Shown: piece after piece, positions 1-10,135 of the stretch
How the letters are laid out: each line of letters begins with the position of its first letter
How positions within the stretch are numbered: the first letter of the stretch is position 1
Assembly: GCA_946800325.1 (NCBI GenBank)
Contig: OX326959.1
Location: 51,590,784-51,654,783, forward strand
DNA: 64,000 nt
Reading direction: 5' to 3'
Origin: Luzula sylvatica
Lineage: Eukaryota; Streptophyta; Magnoliopsida; Poales; Juncaceae
The notes under the pieces: model-generated
Database searches by the model: none
Seen by the model: the letters and a program-made list of their open reading frames with translations, nothing else
What the model was told of the DNA's origin: nothing
Translations under genes and position numbers: made by a program

Positions 1-19
1 AATAAAGATAAGAGATAGA

Positions 20-95
20 GAGAGAGAGAGGGACTTGATCAGAGAAGGAAGACTTTTTTTCTGGCTGTTTGCAATGTCTATATATACATTATATT
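20..95 (-). promoter_or_regulatory. Possible core promoter of a gene leaving the left edge
   Basis: Read on the minus strand there is a TATATATAG-type TATA box (about 73-84), followed about 30-60 bases later by a CT-rich stretch (the GA run at 15-30 on the plus strand). This is the usual look of a plant core promoter and 5' leader. The gene itself would lie outside the window, so this is inference from composition and motif only. Confidence 0.3.
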
Positions 96-2140
96 TTTAA
101 TTGATTTTTTTTTTTTTTGAGAAGATATGACAGATGTTTCAATATATTAATAAGTTATTTGGGTTAATTAATTTTCAAGAAATTAATCAATTATTGTTAT
201 ATTATACAGAAGTGCCCTGATTAGCAAAAATAACTAGATTTTCAAGAAAAATATACATTCGTTTGTATGCTAAGCAAATTTTGCTTATTGTTGTTATATT
301 ATAATTATAATTTATACAACTATCTAAATTATAATTTAAATGTTACTTTCACATTAACACGTAATGATCGTATCATATCTCATCAAAATATTTGAAGTCA
401 AACGTAAACAATTTAAAACATGCACAACGTAACTAATAAGTACTATTCTAATAATTTGATTTAATAATTGAAATTATAAATAGGATTGTAGAGGGAATTA
501 TTTTAGTGTTACTTGACCCGAATCATGAATGCCTAACTGTGTTGGTCCTACGTTCTAACATAATTCCACCATCTTCATTTATCCAGATCTTATGCGACCT
601 CAAGGTATGCGTAACCAGTACACAGATCCTCTGACATGTGGATCCCATATTCCCTATTAAATACCATTATTTCATTTATATCCCTTACAAATGAGAAATG
701 ACATAAACACCCATAAAATAATAAATAAATAAAACTTACATTTGTACCATAATCATAGGTCCATAAGGCCGTGTTTGGATGTGTATTTTTTGTCATGGTT
801 TAAACAAGATTTCATGAAATCTATAATTTACGTGATTAACTTGTGCTAATTATTGAATTATTTTTACACGGTTATAGATTCTCTTTTATATTAACAAAAT
901 GATTTTCCACATAAATTAACACTTATTTTTTGTATACATGATTTTTGTATAGCTAAACTCCACTTAATAGGTTAGTTATATAGAATTAAATACACGAGTT
1001 ACTTTTGAAAAAAAAATACATGAGTTATAAAAAAAAATTTAGAGCTTTATAATATTTTACTAATTTCTTGTATACAATCCTAATTTTTAAGCAAACATAT
1101 TTTTTACTTTTCATACACATAGTTTTTTAACTCATAATTTCATGATATTAATTTATTAATTTCTCGAAACAAATAATTTTATGTTACAATTTCGAGTTTC
1201 ACATAATATACCACATAAATTCATATCATAATTGTCGCTACCATTAATTTAAAAAAAAAACAGATTAAAATGTAAACGCAAAAAATAAGTTAGATAAAAA
1301 TAATTATCGACATCATCAAGTCAGCTCTGGTCATTGCATTTAAATATTAAGCGATCCGTACACACTGCTGTTACTCTCATTTGATAGCTCAACGGTATCT
1401 CTTGTCCGTCTATCATTTTGACTGTTTCAAATCTCCCGCACAATTTAATTATTAAGATTATTTGAGATTATTAAATTGTAATGTTAATATTTTTGAATTT
1501 TTTTAATTTTACATGCACACCTTTTGTAAGTGATGCACACCGTCTTTTTTATAGAACATAATTTCAGACAAAAATACGCAAACCATAACAAATCATAACA
1601 ATTGCACCACATCGAACAGAAACAAATTAACAATACAATAGTTAGTAAACAATATGATTTATAATACAAATGATATATACACATATTTTGAAATTAACAA
1701 CCAAAAAATACATAGTTGCAAACTTACTATATTGAGACTTATGTTCGGTCAACCAGCACCGATATAACTTATAAGAATGATTATTTTTTTTTGTCTTTTT
1801 TTTATATGTGTAAAAGCTACTATGAAAATTAAATTACAAAAATCCTTCATGAATATGAATTTTTTTTTATATTCTATCTTAGAAAAATTTAGATATTTTT
1901 TTTTGTATAATCTTCTACTTTGTTTTTTAGATGTTCAATTATAATATTTGCTTCAATCCTCATTAATTAAGTTCAAATACTTCGACGGAGAAGCAAATAA
2001 ATACTTTGACTAAAGAAAGAAAAATGGTGAAAAAAGATATTGCAAAAATATATAACTAAAATTTTGAGTTTTTACGAGGGTAGATGTGAAATTCTGCCAA
2101 TTAAATTCCATGGCGTCAATGCCTGAGTAGACTTTTTTGC
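96..2140. other. AT-rich intergenic region
   Basis: About 2 kb of AT-rich DNA with homopolymer runs and no credible coding frame. The phrase GGCCGTGTTTGGATG near 775 resembles one end of a Tourist-like MITE, but no partner inverted end was found. Nothing else is recognised. Confidence 0.6.
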
Positions 2141-2202
2141 ATGAGACCACTCAGATTGTACAAGGTAGAGGCTTCATACTTTCACTGGCCTCTTTCATTC
2201 CT

Positions 2203-2225
2203 TCTCTCTCTCTCTCTCTCTCTCT
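2203..2225 (+). repeat. CT microsatellite in the 5' leader of the SCAR gene
   Basis: A (TC)n run lies about 140 bases before the SCAR start codon. CT-rich leaders are common in plant 5' UTRs, and this one probably belongs to the transcript leader or core promoter. Confidence 0.6.
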
Positions 2226-2362
2226 TCCCGAGCAATTTGTCACACTCTTCTTCACTTCCTACTCAATGCGCACATTCCCCTCCTCTTCACGAGATAAACT
2301 ACTCATGCTTTAAAGATCAAGTATCGAACACTTCGAGAGGGGTGAAGAAAGGGGGGAGGAAA

Positions 2363-5300
2363 ATGCCGATGGTAAGGTACAGGATAAGTAATGAGTACGG
2401 CTTATCGGATCCGGAGTTATACGGAGCGGCGGAGAAGGATGATCCGGAAGCGCTGCTTGAAGGCGTTGCAATGGCTGGTCTGGTCGGCCTCCTTCGCCAG
2501 CTCGGAGATCTCGCCGAGTGAGTTTTGCAATTTTGTACTCTCACTTTTTTGTGAATTAGTACATTTCTCGTTAGGGTTTTTGCTTTTTTCCGTTTGGATT
2601 TTTCTTCTATGATGTATTTTGTTACAATTTTTTTTTTTTTTGCTAAATTGCATATTGTGTTTAAATCAAAATCGAACTGTAAATTTGGTATTGGAGTGCT
2701 TAAATTGATCGACCTTCCTTATATAACAAACACAAGCCGAATTTCTCTCTTTTTTGTCCAGATTTGCGGCAGAAATATTTCATGAATTGCATGAAGAAGT
2801 GATGGTGACAGCTTGTCGAGGCCACGAACTCACTCTTCGTCTCCACCAACTCGAAGCCGAATTTCCTTCAGTCGAAAAAGCTCTCATTTCTAAAATTAGC
2901 CTCCCAAATGTCATCCAAAACGATGGTTCGTCCAAAATTACACACTTTCAAGTTTCAACCATATTTTTTGAATTTAAATGTGCTTGAATATTTGTATAGG
3001 CGTGGAATGGCACACGAATATCGATGCGGATCGAAATCTCATCACAAGAGGCGATATGCCTCGCTTCGTCATGGACTCCTATGAAGAATGCCGTGGCCCA
3101 CCTCGCTTGTTCACACTAGACAAGTAGTAAATTTGATTCTATACAATTTCCACCTTAATTTAATTCTTTACAATTATTAATTCTTTGGCGGATTAGATTT
3201 GACGTTGCGGGTGCGGGTGCGTGTTTAAAAAGATATTCAGATCCATCTTTCTTTAAAACCGAAATGGCTTCGTCTGGTTTATTCGAAAACGAAGATACGC
3301 CACGAGAAAAGAAACCTCGCAAAATCAAGGTAAATATTTATAATAAATTATTCGTTTTTATTGTTATTAAAATGCTAAAATTTGTTTTGTGATTATACTT
3401 TCAGAAGAAAGCAACACGCTTGAAGAAAGGCGAGACTCTTGAATCATTACTGATTTCTATGCCAAAGTAAGTGCTTGTTTTCCTCTTATTAATTATTATT
3501 GGAATTGAAATTTTTCAAAAAAAACCCCTAAATTTTCTAAATATTTAAAAAAAATTCATCTTGGCCAGATCTGAGAGCTCGACAGAAAATCAGGTTCCAG
3601 GCAAGGCGCCAATCTCGAGGATAGTAAAATTGAAATCACGAAAATTAAACTTTTCAGAAAATAATATAAGAAAGATTCACCATGAGCATCTCCTCGAACT
3701 AATCGAATCTCAGCAAAAGATTCTTCTAGAAGGTTCTGAGAAACAATCACGAGTTAAGACAGAACGAAACGGCATTACCAAACCAGAAAATTTCGAGAAC
3801 GACCCATCAAATTATGCACATTTCGAGAAAGAATCGGGTAAAATATTCCCGATTCAAGAACAAAATGAGAAAATTGAAATTGAAAATAAAGAGAAGGTTT
3901 TGGGAGAGAGTGATGACGTGGTGAGCGAGCAAGAGAATTTCGTAGATGCCCTCAACAGCATCGATTCGGAAAGCGAAGTGGATGCGGATAAAAAACCCAA
4001 ATTGGATCCGATTGATACAAATAGTAAAGATTTGGAAATTTCTTCTCAAAAGGACGAAATATTAATTGTTGAAAATGAATTCGACGAAGCGAACGAGGAG
4101 TTTTTCGATAATGATGATCTCATGGACGTTAGTTCTACATCGAGTTTGCATTCAGAGAATAATTTGAATAATGAGTTAATTATGATACCTAAAAGTGAAC
4201 TAAACGATTTAGAGATTAATGAGGATGAATTGAGTGCTAAACAAACACAAGAAAATTTTAAAGGTAATTTTGAAATATTCTGTTTATATTTTTTTTGTTT
4301 ATGATATTTACGTTTTTTTTTGTTAATTCAGATTTACCTTCTGAAGATCGAGCAGAAGAAAATAATGAAGAGGTTATTCGAGAAAATGATAATTTGGAGA
4401 CATTAGAAATTCCAAGTGGTATTTCAAATTCAGAAGAAATTAAAATCTCAGATGAAGCTTGGATCTTTGAAGATTCTTCGATTTCGAATGAAGAAGAGAA
4501 ATTAATAAATGAGGATTTAAATGAAGATTCTTCAGATTTAAATAAAGAAGACAAATGTGTATTAGAAAATTTACAAGATACTATTTCGAGCGTGAATGAA
4601 TTAGAAGGTACATATCATTAGAAGATTCTTCTAATTTAATTTAATTATATTTACTTTATTTATTGTTTCATTATTGTTGAAGATTTGGCAGAGATTATTG
4701 AGAGGGAAGTGACTAATGAAGATTCTTTGGTTTCAGATGAAGAGATTAAATCTACAAACGAGGATATAAATGAAAATATTTTGGTTTCAGATGAAGAGAT
4801 TAAATCTACAAACGAGGATATAAATGAAAATATTTTGGTTTCAGATGAAGAAAATAAATCTCTAAATGAGGATATAAATGAATCATGCAATGTTGAAAAT
4901 TCTGATTCAGAGCACAATGCAAATCAATTAGAAGGTAATTAACTAAAATTATAACTCTCTACTCTTAACAATTATAATTCTCTCTATTTATTGGATATAC
5001 AAGCACTTTTGAGTTGATTTTTTGATAGGATCTCATATAATTAATTAATTATTCCAACTTTCTACAAATTTTTTTTAAATTGCAAGTATAATTTGTAAAT
5101 TCATACATTAAAAATCATTTACCTGTACAAGACGTCAGTGATTTAAATAGAACATATGCAAGTACACATATAATTATCAAATTAAAAAAAAAATTGTTAT
5201 ATTTTAGTGACCAAATCCTGCTTCACTTTCTAATTTATTTTATTTTATTTATTTATTTTTTGATATCTCGCAGGGAGTCTTGAGAGAAAAGTGACAAATG

Positions 5301-8266
5301 CGATTTCTTTGGTTTCAGATGAAGAAACGAAATCTACACATGAGGATATAAATGATTCATGCAGTGTCGAAAATTCCAACTATAATGCAAATGAATTCGA
5401 AGGTAATTTATTATCTTGTAACTAAAATGCTAATTTCTTGATTAATTTTGCATTTTATTTTACTTTATTTACTTGTTTTTTGTTTGATAGAGAGATCAGA
5501 GAATTCCCACGAGGCTTCACTCGTGGAATTGAAGAATATCTCTGACGAGATTCTGAATCTCGAAGAATTTTTGATCTCAAATACACCCTCTAAGGCTCAA
5601 CAAGATTCTTGTACTCTCACCGAAAAGAATGGTAATTAGTAATTACTATGTAATGAACTAATTAAAAATTATGAATTATTTTTCATTTATTTTCACTCTT
5701 TTCATTTAGGGTTGCTTCTCGAAACTGAGGATCATCCTGAAGAAGCTCGAAATAATTTCGGCGAAACATCTGATGAAATTTCAAATCACAAAGATTTGAT
5801 TTCATTCAGAGAGGATGAAATCGTACCAGCAAATGAAACAACCGAAGAAAATGCTGATTATTCGTCCGAAATAAAAGACGAGAAAATCCTCGGCGAAACC
5901 CTAATTCAACCTAGTCAGGAACCAAATTATTCTTCAAACGAGCCCCTTTCACCCAATTTGGAAGAAAATTCACTCGAAACCCTAAATTCTTTCGAGAAAT
6001 CAAATGAACCCAAAGATTGGGAGCAATACTTACTCGAACAAACCAACCATGACCAAAAAAATAATTCTAATTTCGACGATTCTCTCGAAAGATACGCTGA
6101 GAATCCGTTCGTAACGAATAGTCCAAATTTAATTCTCTTGTCCGACAATGAAGAGGACGAAATGGGTACGAGAGATTTTAATTCAGGGGTAAATGAGGAA
6201 TTTAATTTTGTTACAAATAATGATTTTCTTTGGGAACCTGCGAGCCCGCCTCGTGAAGAACCTTTTCTGTCAGAATATATCAATCAATCAAATAACTCCG
6301 CGCACCATGATTACGTACTTGCCGAACAAGATTTCGAACCGGTACCATACCAGTTGGACGATGGCGAGCCAGATTTCGAACCGGTACCGTACCAGTTGGA
6401 TGATGGTACTGAAGTTTCCGTACCGAATATTGCTACTCCGGATGAGTTTGGCGATTCCTTTGTACCGGTTCCTTTTGTGGACCTGGTTCATGAACCATTG
6501 GTGAATGATTCTGTGGACCTGGTTCATGAGATCCCACTTGCGGACCAGGCTCATGAGCCAAAATCTAGTGAGACGAATATTGGTGAATCGAATTCAGATG
6601 AGCTTTTTTGTGATTTGGACCCTGAGAAGAATCTATCTGAAGAATGTAATGAAATTTCATCTGACGAAATCGTACCGAACCAATCATTGCAGGAAACGGT
6701 TGAGAATATCGGTACGATTGCTACGATTGTTCCATCTATCCTTTTAGATTATGATAATGATAATGATAATAAGCAATCAGAAGAAGATTCTGATCCAAAT
6801 TGTCATGATTTCTCGCGAAATAGCAATACCACCGAGACTGGTACCGTGTCTATGGAGTCTATGAGTGACAAGGAAAGTCATGTTGGTACGAGGGAATCCT
6901 CAACGGTACCAGATTCTGTCAACGACCTTTCAGTCGAGGATAAGATTTACGAAATAAATAAGGGGCCTTTAATCAATACCGATCTCGTGGAAACAAAACC
7001 AGACTCGAGTACTAGTACTTTAATTGAGAGTAATGCTGGGGAACTGGACATGTCCAGTGCTTTTTCGTTGGTGTCGCAAAATTCAAATTTATCATTGCAA
7101 AACGGAGAGAAACCACCACCTCTACCTCCTCTAGGGTGGAGACTGGGAGGGAGGCTTCGCAAAGGATTTTCTTTGCCCGCTAATGGGTTCATACCCGTTA
7201 ACACACCCGGCCCGTTTATGGAATTGCCTAGCTTAGTAGAACCAAAACAAGCTGATATTGTTAGTAATGGTTCACAAGGAGGAGAAGAAGAGAAGCCACC
7301 GAACCAATTTCAACCCATTAATGAACCCGACCCGTTTAAGCCCGTCGACGAACCCGACCCGTTGAAGCTCGTCGAACCCGACCCGTTTAAGCTTATCGAC
7401 GAAACCGACCCGTTTGAGCATATTAATGCACCAAACCCGTTTGGGGAAATGCCAAACCCTAAACCAGAAAGAGAAAAACGTGTCGTGAATTTGTCGAACT
7501 TACCACCAATCTCAAACCCTAATCCACTGCTAAACCCATTTTTAGGGCAAAATCCCGGTACCGATCCGAGTGCGAACATGTTTTTGCCAGTACCGAGCTG
7601 GGGTACAGGACCGGTACAGATTCATCAACCAGGTTATTTGATTTCATTAGAAGAGAACTTGTGGGCTCAATATGGAATCGGGCCTTCCGTCGAAGACGAG
7701 AGATTGGGCAGGAATAAACCCTACTCCATTAGGAATATACCGAGAAATCCTTTAATGGACGCTGTGGCGAATCATGATCGAAGCACGGTTCGTACCTGTA
7801 CCTGTACTTGTACTTTTCGTACCGGTTGGTACAGAATGTGATTGTATTGTGGCTATTTTTTTGCAGATGAGGAAAGTATCTGAGCTGGCTAGGCTGAGCG
7901 AGAAGGATGAATTTAAGGAGAGGAATTATTTGCTAGAACAAATAAGGAATAAGGTTGTTAACCCTAGTTTTAAAATTAAGATTCAATTTTACCCATTTTT
8001 ATTCATTTATTTTTTGTAATTTTTATTTTCAGTCGTTTAGCCTGAGACCACTTGGAGCGCCAAAAACAACTGCGGTTAAGGCGCCACAGACGAATTTGAA
8101 AGTAGTTGCGATTGTAGAAAAAGCAAATGCAATTCGCCAGGTCATTATTATTTTATTTTATTTATTTATTTTATTTTTCAGTTGTTAACTTTTATTTCTC
8201 ACTGTGGTATAGGCATGCGTGGGGAGTGACGAAGAAGACGATGAAGATAGTTGGAGCGACGCATAA
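2363..8266 (+). CDS. SCAR/WAVE family protein (actin nucleation regulator)
   Basis: Fourteen exons with GT-AG junctions keep one frame: 2363-2517, 2762-2925, 3000-3123, 3197-3329, 3405-3466, 3569-4263, 4332-4607, 4683-4934, 5274-5402, 5491-5631, 5710-7787, 7867-7953, 8033-8140, 8213-8266, about 1485 residues. The N-terminus starts [20 protein letters not shown] and continues into the conserved SCAR homology domain through LFTLDKFDVAG. The C-terminus has a WH2-type actin-binding segment (RSTMRKVSE), a connector (EKANAIRQ) and an acidic tail ending DEDSWSDA, the VCA module that activates the ARP2/3 complex. SCAR/WAVE proteins link Rac/ROP signalling to branched actin assembly at the cell cortex. 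The middle is acidic and low complexity, with duplicated exons 8 and 9, a 54-base tandem repeat, a doubled [11 protein letters not shown] unit and DPF/NPF motifs. The start at 2363 is chosen because the homology domain begins there; an upstream in-frame ATG at 2141 precedes the CT-rich leader. The orthologue number (SCAR2-like or other) is not resolved. Confidence 0.9.
4730..4885 (+). repeat. 54-base in-frame tandem repeat within SCAR exon 8
   Basis: Units begin at 4730, 4784 and 4838. The first two are essentially identical and the third is diverged and shortened. Each full unit encodes 18 residues of the type [18 protein letters not shown]. The length is a multiple of three, so copy-number change keeps the frame. 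Exon 9 (5274-5402) encodes a related single unit. Confidence 0.85.
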
Positions 8267-8603
8267 AAGTATTAATGTTATAATTTATAATTAATACCCT
8301 TTTTTGTTGTTGTTGTTGTTGTATCTATCTAATTATATACCCACTCTGTTAGGGAAAAAATATTGGGGACTTTGTAGTGTAGGTTTCAAAGAAGCCATAT
8401 CGTCGTTTAGATGCATGTAATTATTCGTATCATGTGCGATGTGATGATAAATTATTTTTTAGATTGAAGAACTAAACGGGGGGAGAAAATTCGATTATCA
8501 AGCTAATAAATGAAATATATTCACAAGTAATGCTTTACACAATTTACCAATTAAAAGAATTAAAAAAGGTGAAAAAAATAGAAATTAATTCAATAATAAA
8601 GTC
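8267..8603. other. Convergent 3' ends of the SCAR and CASP-like genes
   Basis: About 340 bases between two stop codons of genes facing each other, with a (TTG)n run near 8303-8320. It presumably holds both 3' UTRs and polyadenylation sites. No gene seen. Confidence 0.6.
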
Positions 8604-9570
8604 TTAGACCATAATCTCATTCGAAAGCTTGTACCCGGAAATCAGGGCGGAAAAAGCCATGGCCACGAATGCGAAGAAAGTCATACTAATGGATGCTGCA
8701 GCCGAATCTGTAAACAGGTTAATGGATCCTTCTCTCATGTAATCCGTTAACGGCGTTGCTGCCGACATACCCGATATCAACAAGTACGCCACGACCTTCA
8801 TATATTTTGTCATGAATAACTAATTAACTTCCCAATTATTTAATCTTCAATGAAAGATTCACTAAATGTTTATCTACCTGATCACCAGCAAAATCGAGGA
8901 TCGATTCTGTTTTCCTGTGGAGAAAACATCCATTTTTATGCGAATCGTATATTTTCGTCGCGATTTGTCCCGTGCCGTACAACAAAGCAATGATTGAAAC
9001 CGCCAAAAAATACCTACATAAAAAAACTAAATTTAGGTTTCGAATTAGTTAAAAATAATAAATTAGGGGAAATTACTTGTATTCTTCATATTGGTCGAAG
9101 TTTTTGCCGTCGCCGTGTTTGTTCGAACCCATGATGATGAGAGATATAAATGCGAAGATCCAAACAATTGATCTTAGCAAAAGAACCAATTTGTCGAGCA
9201 ATGTACCTCTTTGCAAAACCCCGTTCGCAGAGGTAGCTGCATCGCCGCTCGGAGCGACATTAACGTCTGCGAAAGTATAGTATATCATTTATATTCATGT
9301 ATGATGAGAAATTAAATGGAAGAATATCGTTTAGCCCCTATCAAGATTAACAAATATCATGTATGTCCTGAATCTGGTATCCTGTCATTATGTTATGTTT
9401 CACCACAAGAGAGGAAAAAGGAAAATTGCAATTTTTGAAGAAATTACGAGATGGTATTTGCAATTTTTATAGGGGTTAATAGAGATTATGGTAATACCAG
9501 TTGGTGCGCCATTGGTGGCTGTAATTGGTGATCCTCTTTGCTCGGTATTGGGAATTTCTGGTGTCGCCAT
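8604..9570 (-). CDS. CASP-like membrane protein, family 4
   Basis: Four exons on the minus strand (9570-9498, 9266-9077, 9013-8878, 8795-8604) give about 196 residues. The protein has a short hydrophilic N-terminus (MATPEIPNTEQ), then four membrane segments: near LLRSIVWIFAFISLIIMG, YFLAVSIIALLYGTG, VVAYLLISGMSAATPL and MTFFAFVAMAFSALISG. The block SNKHGDGKNFDQYEEYKYFLA after the first segment is typical of the CASPL4 branch. CASP family proteins are four-helix plasma-membrane scaffolds; CASPs recruit lignin machinery at the Casparian strip, while most CASP-like members are of unknown role. The length fits the family (about 180-220). The start was chosen as the only ATG giving a frame continuous across the first intron. 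It converges with the SCAR gene. Confidence 0.85.
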
Positions 9571-10135
9571 TGTTGTCTTCTCGAATTAGTTTCTTGAAAG
9601 GGATGTTTTCCCAAATTGTTGAGAGAGAGAGAGAGAGAGTTGGCGTGAGTTGTAATCGGAAGGATAAGTTTAGTCAATCGCCATTAATTGGTTGGAGAAG
9701 GAATTGAAATATAAAACTTGTTTGAGGCCATTGTTAAGAAATAATCCACACAATAAGTCCCCACTTTTTCCCAGGAGTTTTCATATACGGGTTATGGTTG
9801 CAAGTGAAATATTACTTGTTGATAAATGAAATATAATTTACAAAGTACTTTTTTTCATTACATAACTGAAATTAAATGTGATCCAATAAAATATCCTCTA
9901 TTTAATAAAATAATATTTTATTTTATTTGGTAACCATTATTTATTATATTATTATTATTATTTGATCTAAAAATACAATGATTTAATAAATGTGAATCCG
10001 ATAAGACAAGACCAATAACCCGTTAAGCCAGTAAACTGGGGAAGAGGGGCCTGGCCCAGGCCCAGCTCTAGTGAATACGTCCTTTCTTCGTCTCTTTCTC
10101 TCTCGCTCGCTCTCTCCTCCTCTTCACAGGACGCC
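9571..10135. other. Divergent intergenic region between the CASP-like and PPR genes
   Basis: The two genes are transcribed away from each other. The region holds a GA run at 9620-9638 (a CT-rich leader for the CASP-like gene), AT-rich DNA from 9790 to 10010, and GGCCCA motifs and a CT-rich leader just before the PPR start. No other gene seen. Confidence 0.6.
10048..10065 (+). promoter_or_regulatory. Tandem GGCCCA (site II type) motifs upstream of the PPR gene
   Basis: Two overlapping TGGCCCAGGCCCAG copies lie about 70 bases before the ATG at 10136. GGCCCA/TGGGCC motifs are a known feature of promoters of plant genes for translation and organelle functions, often bound by TCP factors, which suits a PPR gene. 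Function here is inferred. Confidence 0.45.

Noticed and set aside
2141..2362. Upstream N-terminal extension of the SCAR protein from the ATG at 2141
   Set aside because: The extension is translated CT-rich leader; the conserved SCAR domain begins at the ATG at 2363.
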